NCBI GenBank assembly: GCA_031266015.1
Contig: JAISBU010000050.1
Location: 1-32,005 of the forward strand
Origin: Prevotellaceae bacterium
GTDB lineage: Bacteria; Bacteroidota; Bacteroidia; Bacteroidales; UBA932
DNA: 32,005 nucleotides
Reading direction: 5' to 3'
This document shows, piece after piece, positions 16,917 through 24,748 of this stretch. The translations under genes and the position numbers were made by a program. The notes under the pieces are model-generated. The model searched no databases, was not told the origin of the DNA, and saw nothing but the letters and a program-made list of their open reading frames with translations. Position 1 is the first letter of the stretch. Each line of letters opens with the position of its first letter.

Positions 16917-17888
16917 TTAAGACATCAGCATATTGCAGCCTCTCGCCTGGCTTTTATCCATACGCCCCAACACCTCAAAGCCACCATTGGGCAATGCCCG
17001 GCCGAGATCTTGCGTTTGAATAAATGAGCAGGAATTTTGATTGGCTAAATCAACAGCGTTGATGCCGCCGATAGCTCCAAAAGGCGCTTGCATAAAGGGA
17101 TTATTGGCATCACGAATTATAGTTTTCATCCAAGGGGGACAGTAAAAAATACCGCTGCCGGAGGAGTATCCTTGAGATAACAACTCCGTCATGCCGTACT
17201 CGGAATGAATGCTTTTCACTCCCAACTCCCTGCAAAGCAAGCTGTGCAATTCCTCGCGAGGTAGCTCACGACGCATTCCCTTCATACCTCCTGTTTCCAT
17301 CACAACTAAATCGGGAAAAATTATCGTGTGCTTTTCTACTAAATCAAGTAGCGCAAATGTAACGCCAATAAGCAGTGTTGGCTGTTTTTCTGCCTGCATC
17401 TTTTGCAAAACCAGCACCAACTCTTCGTAATTGTATAGAAAAAAACCGCTGTTCGAATTTTCGCTTTCTTTCACTAACCTCTCCACCATGTATACCAAAG
17501 AAGACCCTTGTCGCTCCAAGTAGCTGGGAAGCAGCGCAAGAATACAATATTTGCTTGGCGAACCATAAAAATGCTCAAATCCAAGTAAAAAAGATTGCTC
17601 ATAAATCGCAACATCCGTCACCAAATGGCGACTGGTTTCTGTCCCCGTAGTTCCGCTGCTGGTAAAGGTTACTTGAGGTTCAGCGCCACCGCACACAATC
17701 TGCTCGCTTTTGAAAAGTTCAATGGGTAAAAAAGGTATTTGCTCCACCTTAGCTACACTTTGTACATCCACGCCAAGCAATGAAACATAACGTGCGTAAG
17801 GTTCACACTCTACCGCTTGTTTACGAAAAGTAGCCAGGCAATTTTGCTCAAAATCTGCGTTGCCGGATATGGAAAAAATACTGCTCAT
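16917..17888 (-). CDS. LuxE-family acyl-protein synthetase / acyl transferase
   Basis: A 323-aa protein resembling the LuxE (acyl-protein synthetase) family, which activates a carboxylate with ATP in the manner of adenylating enzymes. Visible motifs are the phosphate-binding loop TFTSSGTTGTETSRH, the central segment VVMETGGMKGMRRE, and HSEYGMTELLSQGY, the counterpart of the YGxTE motif. The frame is open for 30 more codons upstream, but a -7 promoter element overlaps that part, so Met at 17888 is taken as the start. In Bacteroidota its acyl substrate is unknown, and luxC/luxD partners are absent, so bioluminescence is not implied. Confidence 0.8.
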   Translation of the reverse strand: MSSIFSISGNADFEQNCLATFRKQAVECEPYARYVSLLGVDVQSVAKVEQIPFLPIELFKSEQIVCGGAEPQVTFTSSGTTGTETSRHLVTDVAIYEQSFLLGFEHFYGSPSKYCILALLPSYLERQGSSLVYMVERLVKESENSNSGFFLYNYEELVLVLQKMQAEKQPTLLIGVTFALLDLVEKHTIIFPDLVVMETGGMKGMRRELPREELHSLLCRELGVKSIHSEYGMTELLSQGYSSGSGIFYCPPWMKTIIRDANNPFMQAPFGAIGGINAVDLANQNSCSFIQTQDLGRALPNGGFEVLGRMDKSQARGCNMLMS

Positions 17889-17896
17889 AGCAATCG

Positions 17897-17904
17897 CAAA
17901 GATA
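17897..17904 (-). promoter_or_regulatory. -7 promoter element, 8 nt before the LuxE-like start
   Basis: The minus strand reads TATCTTTG followed by C. Only 8 nt separate it from the ATG at 17888, so the transcript would be leaderless or nearly so. This also fixes the start codon. Confidence 0.5.
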
Positions 17905-18093
17905 CGCACAATTCTACGAACCCGCTGAGGATTTATTTTAACACTTCCACACTCCCTAGCGCTGTTCACATGCTGCATAATAAAGATGTTGTAAACAAAC
18001 CTACAAAAACATAATGTTCTTATTATCAGATAAATATGTGATTCTATCGCTACCTATGCAGCTTTCTATTGTTTACAATTTAACCTCGCTAAA

Positions 18094-18136
18094 GTTGCGT
18101 ACAGTACACTTATAGCGTATATTTACAGCTGTAAAT
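18094..18136 (+). promoter_or_regulatory. Promoter overlapping a perfect 16-bp palindrome
   Basis: GTTG (18094-18097), a 20-nt spacer, then TATATTTA (18118-18125), one base off the -7 consensus. The perfect palindrome ATTTACAGCTGTAAAT (18121-18136) covers the -7 box and the predicted start of transcription, where a repressor would bind. Confidence 0.5.
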
Positions 18137-18163
18137 TTCGGGTTAATGCCATCGTTTTTTCTT

Positions 18164-18745
18164 ATGCGTAAATTATTTTTTTTGCTTCTGCTGGTATCAG
18201 GCTACAACCTTGTGGTTATAGCCAACGACTTCAACAGGCAAATCATAAATATTCCTATTCAAATCATGGGCGAGGGTCAGCTTGCCCCACAGCAGCTGTA
18301 CGCAATCTTTGCTACGGCTTTGGGTAGCGACGCTCAACGTGCAGAGCGCCTTGCTGCTATATATATAGAAGAGGCTGCGGCAGAGGGCGTTAACCACGAC
18401 GTTGCCTTTGCGCAAATGATTCTTGAAACGGGCTACCTTCGTTTTGCAGGGGTTGTACGTCCATACATGAACAACTTTTGTGGATTGGGAGCCGTAAGCG
18501 CCACCAAAAACGGACACACTTTCCCCGATGAGAGAAGCGGTGTTCGCGCTCATATTCAGCACCTTAAAGCATACGCCAGCACAGACTCCCTTCGTACGCC
18601 ATTGGCTGACCCTCGCTACCATTTCGTAAGCCCCAGAGGCAAAGCTCCCACTGTAGACGGGCTTGCCGGCACTTGGGCGCAAGACCCGCAGTACGCTGTC
18701 AAGCTAAAATCCGTACTACACAGAATGTATTCATACGCGCTGTAG
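18164..18745 (+). CDS. Glucosaminidase-domain peptidoglycan hydrolase, secreted
   Basis: A 193-aa protein with a signal peptide (MRKLFFLLLLVSGYNLVVIA), then a glucosaminidase domain of the FlgJ/autolysin type. Catalytic Glu lies in FAQMILETGYLRF; NNFCGLG and the following DERSGVRAHIQHLKAYAS also match the family, and GTWAQDPQYAVKLKSVLHRM is the usual C-terminal segment. It would cleave N-acetylglucosaminyl bonds in the cell wall. An ATG six codons upstream (18146) is possible, but Met at 18164 gives the better signal peptide. The gene is followed 36 nt later by the GlmM-like gene, and both concern cell-wall glycans. Confidence 0.88.
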   Translation: MRKLFFLLLLVSGYNLVVIANDFNRQIINIPIQIMGEGQLAPQQLYAIFATALGSDAQRAERLAAIYIEEAAAEGVNHDVAFAQMILETGYLRFAGVVRPYMNNFCGLGAVSATKNGHTFPDERSGVRAHIQHLKAYASTDSLRTPLADPRYHFVSPRGKAPTVDGLAGTWAQDPQYAVKLKSVLHRMYSYAL

Positions 18746-18781
18746 CATTTGAATGTTACTTCGCTTAAACGCTTTTACCAC

Positions 18782-20182
18782 ATGCCATTAATCAAATCCA
18801 TTTCCGGTATTCGCGGCACTATTGGCGGTCATCCGGACAATAACCTCACCCCTATTGACGTTGTGAAGTTCACAGCAGCCTACGCCGCATGGTTAAAAGC
18901 CCGGCAACGCTGCGTACACAGGCTAAAGGTTGTTGTTGGTCGAGATGCCCGCATATCCGGTCCTATGGTTAGCAACCTTATTATTTCTACCTTACAGGCC
19001 TGTGGAATAGACGTAATCAACCTTGGGCAGGCCACCACGCCGACGGTTGAAGTTGCCGTGCCGTATAAGCAAGCACACGGAGGAATTATTATTACTGCCA
19101 GCCACAACCCCAAACAGTGGAATGCGCTTAAGCTTCTCAACTCAAAGGGAGAGTTTTTGAGCGCCAAAGACGGCGAGCGGCTACTGCAAATAGCCGAACG
19201 CACCGACTTGGACTTTGCTCCCATTGATGAGCTGGGCGAAGAAATTTTTGAGCAAGACTTTTTACAAAAACACATAAACATGGTGCTGGCGCTACCGTTG
19301 GTAAACGCCAAGGCCATACGTGAGGCAAAGTTAAAAGTAGTGGTTGATGCCGTAAACTCCGTTGGTGGAACAGCCATACCTCAACTTCTGCGAGAGCTGG
19401 GCGTAGCTGAAATAGTAGAGCTTAACTGTACCCCAAACGGACAATTTGCACACAATCCGGAGCCGCTTCCTGAAAATCTTACTCAAATTTCAGCATCGGT
19501 AAAGCAAAATAAGGCGCATATGGGCATAGTGGTTGACCCGGATGTAGATCGTCTTGCGCTGACATGCGAAGACGGAAGCATGTTCGGCGAAGAGTACACG
19601 CTGGTTGCCGTTGCCGACTATGTACTAAAACACCAAAAAGGAGCCACCGTATCCAACCTGTCATCGTCACGCGCGCTACGCGATGTAACCGAAGCGCATG
19701 GCTGCAAGTACGGCGCCGCCGCTGTCGGCGAGGTAAACGTGGTAGAGGTAATGAAGCAAACCAACGCCATCATAGGAGGCGAAGGTAACGGAGGCATTAT
19801 TTACCCGGAATTGCACTACGGACGCGACGCTTTGGTGGGCGTAGCCCTTTTCTTATCTCACTACGTGGCGCAAAGGCAAACAATGAGCGCGCTAAGAGCA
19901 AGCTACCCTCTTTACTTTATATCCAAAAACAAAATTGAATTGCCCTCAACTGCCAACGTAGACAGTACTTTGGAAAAAATAAAGCAACGGTTTGAAACAG
20001 AGCGAGTTACAGATATAGATGGTGTAAAAATTGATTTTGACACTAAAAAGGAATGGGTTCATCTTCGAAAATCGAACACAGAGCCTATTATAAGAGTGTA
20101 TGCAGAAAGCAAGAATGCTGACTCTGCTGCCGCCCTGGCAAAACAAATTATAGCTGAAATTACCCTTTTGCTTCCTCGTTAA
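18782..20182 (+). CDS. glmM: Phosphoglucosamine mutase (phosphohexomutase family)
   Basis: A 466-aa alpha-D-phosphohexomutase. The four family motifs are present: the catalytic phosphoserine loop TASHNP (Ser107), the metal-binding loop DPDVDRLAL, the sugar-binding loop GGEGNGGIIYP, and the C-terminal phosphate site RKSNTEPIIRVYAE. The N-terminus, LIKSISGIRGTIGG, is the form typical of Bacteroidota GlmM, which makes glucosamine-1-phosphate for UDP-GlcNAc. Activity on mannose phosphates cannot be excluded. The ATG at 18782 is chosen because the homologous sequence begins there; the frame is open 11 codons further up. Confidence 0.9.
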   Translation: MPLIKSISGIRGTIGGHPDNNLTPIDVVKFTAAYAAWLKARQRCVHRLKVVVGRDARISGPMVSNLIISTLQACGIDVINLGQATTPTVEVAVPYKQAHGGIIITASHNPKQWNALKLLNSKGEFLSAKDGERLLQIAERTDLDFAPIDELGEEIFEQDFLQKHINMVLALPLVNAKAIREAKLKVVVDAVNSVGGTAIPQLLRELGVAEIVELNCTPNGQFAHNPEPLPENLTQISASVKQNKAHMGIVVDPDVDRLALTCEDGSMFGEEYTLVAVADYVLKHQKGATVSNLSSSRALRDVTEAHGCKYGAAAVGEVNVVEVMKQTNAIIGGEGNGGIIYPELHYGRDALVGVALFLSHYVAQRQTMSALRASYPLYFISKNKIELPSTANVDSTLEKIKQRFETERVTDIDGVKIDFDTKKEWVHLRKSNTEPIIRVYAESKNADSAAALAKQIIAEITLLLPR

Positions 20183-20190
20183 GAAAATAG

Positions 20191-20217
20191 CGCCCGAAAA
20201 CTACCCTCTTTTCGGCG
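20191..20217 (+). terminator. Weak terminator-like hairpin after glmM
   Basis: CGCCCGAAAA pairs with TTTTCGGCG (one bulged base) around an 8-nt loop, 9 bases past the stop. The following sequence is only moderately T-rich, so efficiency is doubtful. Confidence 0.35.
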
Positions 20218-20362
20218 TAATTGTTGACATTTTTAAGTATTTGTTCATTACTTTTTCCACCTCCGCTATCGGATTAAACGTTTGATAATAAGGTGGTTAT
20301 CTTTGGGGGGATAAAATTTTGTGGAAAATCAGCGAAAAATGGGCAAAAAAGGCACGAAAAAA

Positions 20363-20394
20363 TTTGGTAGTTAGCGCAATCCCATATACATTTG
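20363..20394 (+). promoter_or_regulatory. Promoter for the HU gene
   Basis: TTTG (20363-20366), a 20-nt spacer, and TACATTTG (20387-20394), a full match to the Bacteroidota consensus. The predicted leader is about 43 nt and very A/T-rich, as is common for highly expressed genes in this phylum. Confidence 0.8.
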
Positions 20395-20442
20395 CAGTGC
20401 TTTTTATTTTTCTTCATATAAAACAATTTAATCACTATTGCT

Positions 20443-20706
20443 ATGAACAAGGCACAATTGATTGACGCAATCGCTGACAAGGCAGGATTGACCAAGGTTG
20501 ACGCAAAGAGGGCTTTGGATTCTTTCACAGAAACCGTTACTAAGGCTCTTAAGAAAAACGACAAGGTTGCTCTTGTTGGTTTCGGTACCTTCAGCATTTC
20601 ACAACGCAGCGCACGTACAGGTCGTAACCCACGTACCGGCGAGCCTATTAAAATTAAGGCTAAGAAAGTTGCCAAATTTAAGGCCGGCAGCGAGCTTTCT
20701 TTCTAG
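20443..20706 (+). CDS. hup: HU-family DNA-binding protein
   Basis: An 87-aa histone-like protein of full family length. It has the N-terminal helices (MNKAQLIDAIADKAGLTK), the beta-saddle VALVGFGTFSISQRSAR, and the DNA-binding arm TGRNPRTGEPIKIKA with the Pro that intercalates into DNA, then VAKFKAGSEL at the end. It compacts and bends DNA. It has a consensus promoter and a perfect terminator, so it is a single-gene unit, and its codon use looks more selected than that of its neighbours. Confidence 0.97.
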   Translation: MNKAQLIDAIADKAGLTKVDAKRALDSFTETVTKALKKNDKVALVGFGTFSISQRSARTGRNPRTGEPIKIKAKKVAKFKAGSELSF

Positions 20707-20730
20707 TAGCTAGAAAGGCAAAAGTCAAAT

Positions 20731-20760
20731 AAAAAAGGGAAATTTCGGTTTCCCTTTTTT
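20731..20760 (+). terminator. Intrinsic terminator after the HU gene
   Basis: A perfect 12-bp stem (AAAAAAGGGAAA with TTTCCCTTTTTT) around the loop TTTCGG, 24 bases past the stop. Just before it, 20699-20715 is a small inverted repeat (TTTCTAG TAG CTAGAAA) over the stop codon. Confidence 0.92.
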
Positions 20761-20800
20761 ATTTTATGTGATTATCCGCAACATTACCGCCGTGAACTGC

Positions 20801-20899
20801 CATGCTGAGCCTGCCAAAGCATAAAGCGTTGGCTTTTCCCCCTCTGCACCCTTCGACAAACTCAGCATGACAACGCATACGCACTGGTAAATAGTAAAT
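20801..20899 (-). repeat. Dispersed intergenic repeat, copy B, with internal inverted repeat
   Basis: Bases 20861-20899, read on the minus strand, match 2612-2650 at 36 of 39 positions. The copy has a 9-bp perfect inverted repeat of its own: CATGCTGAG (20801-20809) and CTCAGCATG (20861-20869). The motif resembles the CATGCTGAG...GTCGAAG intergenic repeats found widely in bacterial genomes (from memory, not searched). Confidence 0.6.
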
Positions 20900-20945
20900 C
20901 GACAAATTCACGGGTTCGCGTCGGCCCACTCCTCCTTTTTCTTAC

Positions 20946-20953
20946 TATCTTTG
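20946..20953 (+). promoter_or_regulatory. -7 promoter element, 7 nt before the trmH start
   Basis: TATCTTTG matches TAnnTTTG and lies only 7 nt before the ATG at 20961, predicting a leaderless or very short-leader mRNA. No good -33 box is seen. Confidence 0.5.
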
Positions 20954-20960
20954 TTGCATC

Positions 20961-21626
20961 ATGCTCAAAAAAACTGCCTACTTGTCACGGTTTATGTTAC
21001 CCGAACGGTTCGCTATACTGCAAAAAGCGCTGGCGCAACGCACTCGCTACATTACCGTGTGCCTCGAAGATATTTATCAGTCACAAAATGTCAGCGCTGT
21101 GCTGCGCTCCTGCGATGCGTTTGGCGTACAAGATGTACATTTGATAGAAAAACGCAATACCATCAGCATAAATCGTGATGTGGTTCGAGGTACCGACAAG
21201 TGGCTCACGCTGCACAAATACGGACGCAAATTTGCCAATCCAACGCAGCAAGCAGTGGATACGCTCAAAAGCCAAGGCTATAGAATTGTGGCCACAACGC
21301 CGCACCACCAAAGCGTTTCACTGCAAGACTTCGATGTAAACAAAGGAAAATTCTCGCTGTTTTTCGGAACAGAACAGACAGGCCTTTCCGCTGATGTTCT
21401 TGACAGGGCCGACGATTTTTTATACGTACCCATGTGCGGATTTGTAGAGAGCCTCAACCTGTCCGTTTGTGCCGCCATTTGCCTGCAAAATTTGACGCAA
21501 AAAGTACGAAACAGCACATCCTGGCAACTTGCTCTTGCAGAACAAGATGACTTGCTTTTGCGTTGGGTAAAAAAGAGCGTTCGCGATAGCGAGCGGATTT
21601 TGCAAGCCTACGCAAACCCGTTTTAA
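20961..21626 (+). CDS. trmH: TrmH-like tRNA/rRNA 2'-O-methyltransferase (SpoU family)
   Basis: A 221-aa SPOUT methyltransferase. The three SpoU motifs are clear: NVSAVLRSCDAFGVQDVHL (motif 1, with the catalytic Arg), FSLFFGTEQTGLS (motif 2), and VPMCGFVESLNLSVCAAICL (motif 3), which build the trefoil knot that binds S-adenosylmethionine. The short N-terminal arm (LSRFMLPERFAILQKALAQRT) and C-terminal extension resemble TrmH, which methylates G18 of tRNA; an rRNA target cannot be excluded. It appears to be a single-gene unit. Confidence 0.88.
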   Translation: MLKKTAYLSRFMLPERFAILQKALAQRTRYITVCLEDIYQSQNVSAVLRSCDAFGVQDVHLIEKRNTISINRDVVRGTDKWLTLHKYGRKFANPTQQAVDTLKSQGYRIVATTPHHQSVSLQDFDVNKGKFSLFFGTEQTGLSADVLDRADDFLYVPMCGFVESLNLSVCAAICLQNLTQKVRNSTSWQLALAEQDDLLLRWVKKSVRDSERILQAYANPF

Positions 21627-21731
21627 AAGTTGCTCCGGTTTTGCGATAAATATGAGATTCCACAAACCGATTACTTACAAGCACCTTAACAAAAGCGACT
21701 AACCATTTAATAGTGAGCGCACTTAACAAGT

Positions 21732-21763
21732 TTTGCACGGTTTTAAAAAAAAGCGTACCTTTG
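21732..21763 (+). promoter_or_regulatory. Promoter of the yceD-rpmF-plsX-fabH operon
   Basis: TTTG (21732-21735), a 20-nt spacer, and TACCTTTG (21756-21763), a full match to the Bacteroidota consensus. Confidence 0.8.
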
Positions 21764-21791
21764 TCTGCTAAACTTGTATCAAGGAGTACTG

Positions 21792-22334
21792 GTGGATAAC
21801 TTCAATGCATATTCGGTGCCCATTGGTGATTTGCCTGTTGGCAAACATGAATTTGAGTTTGAGGTTAACGATGAGTTCTTTGCGCATTTTGAGGGATCAG
21901 AGGTTTTAAGTGCAGCTGTAAGAGTGTGCCTGGATGTAGAGAAATCTTCCGAAGTTAGCCACCTGCTATTTGGTATGGAGGGAACGGCTACAGTTGAGTG
22001 TGATCGTTGTTTAGACGAGCTGGAACTTCCGGTTGAGTTTGACGGAGAGTTGATGGTTTACCTCTCCACATCTCCCACAGTAAGCAAGGGCGAAGAAGAA
22101 ATGGAAGAAGACGACACCGTTTTTTTGTTGGCAGGAGAGAGCAACCTCAACTTGGCGCAGTACATATACGAAAGCATTTGCCTAAGCTTGCCCATGCAGC
22201 GGGTACATCTTGATGACGAGCACGGAAACACAACCTGCAATCCCGAAATGGTAGCAAAATTGAAAGAATTGCAGGGCGAAGCACAACAAATAAAAGAAGC
22301 AAATTCACCTTGGAGTAAGTTGAAAAACTTATAA
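21792..22334 (+). CDS. YceD/DUF177 family protein
   Basis: A 180-aa protein of the YceD (DUF177) family, found next to rpmF in most bacteria and linked to 23S rRNA / large-subunit maturation. The Cys pair in VECDRCLDELELPVE (the CxxC of the family) is present, and the protein ends in a lysine-rich helix (SPWSKLKNL). The start is taken as the GTG at 21792: AAGGAG lies 6 nt before it, a textbook ribosome-binding site and rare in this phylum, and MDNFNAYSVPI aligns with the N-terminus typical of the family. An in-frame TTG at 21774 is less likely. It is the first gene of a four-gene operon. Confidence 0.85.
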   Translation: MDNFNAYSVPIGDLPVGKHEFEFEVNDEFFAHFEGSEVLSAAVRVCLDVEKSSEVSHLLFGMEGTATVECDRCLDELELPVEFDGELMVYLSTSPTVSKGEEEMEEDDTVFLLAGESNLNLAQYIYESICLSLPMQRVHLDDEHGNTTCNPEMVAKLKELQGEAQQIKEANSPWSKLKNL

Positions 22335-22385
22335 AATAAAAAGCAAAAAATAAGTTTACAAATCAATAATATTTACAGCTGAAAA

Positions 22386-22571
22386 ATGGCACACCCCAAA
22401 TCAAAAATCTCTAAGCAACGCCGTGACAAGCGCAGAACTCACTACAAGGCGGTAGCGCCGACCATTGGCGCCTGCTCAAACTGCGGCTCTGCTGTGCTAT
22501 ACCATCGTGTATGCCCAGAGTGTGGCTACTACCGCGGTCGTTTGGTTATAGAAAAGCAAGCGACAGCGTAG
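22386..22571 (+). CDS. rpmF: 50S ribosomal protein L32
   Basis: A 61-aa protein of full L32 length: [20 protein letters not shown] at the N-terminus, then a four-Cys zinc ribbon (Cys30, Cys33, Cys43, Cys46: CSNCG and CPECG). This is the zinc-binding form of L32. It sits between yceD and plsX, the standard order, linking ribosome and membrane lipid synthesis. Confidence 0.98.
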   Translation: MAHPKSKISKQRRDKRRTHYKAVAPTIGACSNCGSAVLYHRVCPECGYYRGRLVIEKQATA

Positions 22572-22628
22572 CTCGTATAGTTCCTATTCCAAATAAGGTA
22601 AGCACAAAACACAATTAATACTGAGCCT

Positions 22629-23573
22629 ATGAAAATTGGCATTGACGTAATGGGTGGCGACCATGCCCCCGAGACAGTCGTACTAGGTGTTATACAAGCC
22701 CAGCCAAGATTGGCTACCGATAGCCGTATGGTGCTATTCGGCGATAAAGAGCAAACACTTGCCATTATGGCTCGTGAAGGCTTTGATGCGTCTAAAGTAG
22801 ACATCATACACACGACCCAGGTAATTGAAATGTGCGATCATCCGGCCAAGGCTTTCCAGCAAAAGCCGGACTCAAGCATTGTTGTGGGATTTCACGCTCT
22901 GGCAAAAAAAGAAATAGACGGTTTAGCCAGCGCCGGTAGCACCGGCGCCATGCTGGTAGGAGCTATGTATACTATAAAGCAGGTAGAAGGCGTACTTCGT
23001 CCCTGTATTTCAGCATTCATCCCACAGCTCAACGGTGGCCTGGCCTTACTCGTTGATGCCGGCCTAAACGCCGATTGCAAACCCGAAATACTTGACCAAT
23101 TCGCGGTATTGGGTTCTATTTATGCAAAAAACGTGTTGGGTATAGAAAACCCCCGCGTAGCGCTGCTAAGCAACGGTGAAGAAGCTGAAAAGGGGAATAT
23201 TTTAACGCTGGCAGCGCATGCGCTAATGAAGGGAAGCAAGCGCTTCAACTTTGTGGGCAACATTGAAGGCAATAAGCTTTTCTCAGGAAAAATTGCCGAT
23301 GTTATTGTTTGCGATGGTTTCGTAGGTAATATTGTGCTGAAGCAAGCGGAGGCGCTATATGTACTCACGCAAAAGCAAGGCATTCAAAACGAGTTTTTTG
23401 ACCGCTTTAACTACGAAAACTATGGCGGAACACCCGTGCTGGGCGTAAACTCCACAGTTATCATTGGCCACGGACATTCCAGCCCACGGGCGATTGAGAC
23501 CATGATTCTGCAAACGGAGGGCGTTGTAAACGCCAAGCTGGCGGAGAAAGTTAAACAAGCAATCCAGTCCTAA
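22629..23573 (+). CDS. plsX: Phosphate acyltransferase PlsX
   Basis: A 314-aa PlsX, which converts acyl-ACP to acyl-phosphate in phospholipid synthesis. Family motifs are MKIGIDVMGGDHAPE at the N-terminus, GLASAGSTGAMLVGAMY, VALLSNGEEAEKGN, FVGNIEGN, and VIVCDGFVGNIVLKQAE. It lacks membrane segments, as expected of a peripheral enzyme. It lies 57 nt after rpmF and 13 nt before fabH. Confidence 0.97.
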   Translation: MKIGIDVMGGDHAPETVVLGVIQAQPRLATDSRMVLFGDKEQTLAIMAREGFDASKVDIIHTTQVIEMCDHPAKAFQQKPDSSIVVGFHALAKKEIDGLASAGSTGAMLVGAMYTIKQVEGVLRPCISAFIPQLNGGLALLVDAGLNADCKPEILDQFAVLGSIYAKNVLGIENPRVALLSNGEEAEKGNILTLAAHALMKGSKRFNFVGNIEGNKLFSGKIADVIVCDGFVGNIVLKQAEALYVLTQKQGIQNEFFDRFNYENYGGTPVLGVNSTVIIGHGHSSPRAIETMILQTEGVVNAKLAEKVKQAIQS

Positions 23574-23586
23574 GCTCCTAAATTCT

Positions 23587-24594
23587 ATGGCAAAAATCAC
23601 AGCTGCAATTACAGGTGTAGGCGGGTATGCCCCCGAATATATTCTTACCAACGAGGAAATCAGCAAAATGGTAGACACCTCGGACGAATGGATAATGACC
23701 CGAATTGGCATAAAAGAGCGCCACATTTTGAGGGAGCCCGGAATGGCTACATCTGACATGGCGGTTGAGGCAATTTTGGATCTGTTCAAGAAAACGGGGT
23801 GCAAACCCGAAGAGGTAGATATGTTGCTTTGGTGTGGCGTTACTCCGGACATGCCTTTTCCATCCACAGCCAACATCATTAGCGACAAGCTTGGTGTAAA
23901 AAATGCTTTTGGCTACGATATCAACGCAGGTTGTTCCAGCTTCCTGTATACACTGGCAACGGCCTCAAAATTTGTAGAATCGGGCTCACACAAAAAAGTT
24001 GTGGTAGTTGGTGCGGACAAGATGTCATCTATAGTAGATTACACAGCCCGCAACACCTGTCCTATCTTTGGTGATGGCGCCGGAGCCGCTCTAATAGAGC
24101 CAAATACAGATGGGCTTGGCGTAATTGACGCCATGCTACGCGTAGACGGTAGCGGTCGTAAGTACTTATTCCAGGCGGCAGGAGGCTCGCTTCTGCCGGC
24201 TACCATGGACACCGTGCTAAAACGTCAGCACTTTATTTTCCAAGAGGGACAACCGGTTTTCAAAGCCGCCGTTTCCAACATGAGCGATACCACTGTAGCC
24301 ATGATGCAAAAGCACGGGCTTACAGCCGATACGCTCACCTGGCTTGTGCCCCACCAAGCCAACCTGCGCATTATAAAAGCTTGTGCCGACCGTGCTAACC
24401 TGAGCATGGATAAGGTAATGGTAAACATTGAGCGTTACGGAAACACTACTGCGGGAACAATTCCCCTTTGCTTGTGGGATTATGAGAAAAAGTTGAAGAT
24501 AGGCGACAACCTTATCATTGCAACCTTTGGCGCCGGATTCACCTGGGGAGCAATGTACCTTAAGTGGGCTTACGACGGCTCAACAAGGGGATAA
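23587..24594 (+). CDS. fabH: 3-oxoacyl-ACP synthase III (KAS III)
   Basis: A 335-aa ketoacyl synthase that condenses acetyl-CoA (or branched acyl-CoA) with malonyl-ACP to begin fatty-acid synthesis. The catalytic triad is intact: Cys116 (DINAGCSSFLY), His256 (WLVPHQANLRI) and Asn286 (ERYGNTTAGTIPL). The N-terminal TSDEWIMTRIGIKERH and the GDGAGAALIE loop are also diagnostic. It is the last gene of the yceD-rpmF-plsX-fabH operon. Confidence 0.97.
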   Translation: MAKITAAITGVGGYAPEYILTNEEISKMVDTSDEWIMTRIGIKERHILREPGMATSDMAVEAILDLFKKTGCKPEEVDMLLWCGVTPDMPFPSTANIISDKLGVKNAFGYDINAGCSSFLYTLATASKFVESGSHKKVVVVGADKMSSIVDYTARNTCPIFGDGAGAALIEPNTDGLGVIDAMLRVDGSGRKYLFQAAGGSLLPATMDTVLKRQHFIFQEGQPVFKAAVSNMSDTTVAMMQKHGLTADTLTWLVPHQANLRIIKACADRANLSMDKVMVNIERYGNTTAGTIPLCLWDYEKKLKIGDNLIIATFGAGFTWGAMYLKWAYDGSTRG

Positions 24595-24626
24595 ATAACC
24601 CTACCTATAAATATCGGCAGCGCCTT

Positions 24627-24698
24627 GGCCTCATAGTTCAAGGGATAGAACGGAAGTTTCCTAAACTTTAAATACAGGTTCGAGTCCTGTTGGGGCTA
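24627..24698 (+). tRNA. tRNA-Arg (anticodon CCT)
   Basis: The cloverleaf folds fully. The acceptor stem pairs GGCCTCA with TGGGGCT (including G-U at 1-72 and one more G-U), the D stem is GTTC/GAAC around AAGGGATA, and the anticodon stem is GAAGT/ACTTT with loop TTCCTAA. The T arm is ACAGG-TTCGAGT-CCTGT. The anticodon is CCT, so it reads AGG. CCA is not encoded. It lies 32 bases after fabH and marks the border between core and accessory genes here. Confidence 0.95.
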
Positions 24699-24748
24699 CA
24701 AAAATTATAACACTTCAAACACAACGATCTCATTATCAATCGATTCAT

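Noticed and set aside
16917..17888. Bioluminescence operon suggested by the LuxE-like gene
   Set aside because: No luxA, luxB, luxC or luxD neighbour; LuxE-family adenylating enzymes occur widely in non-luminous Bacteroidota.
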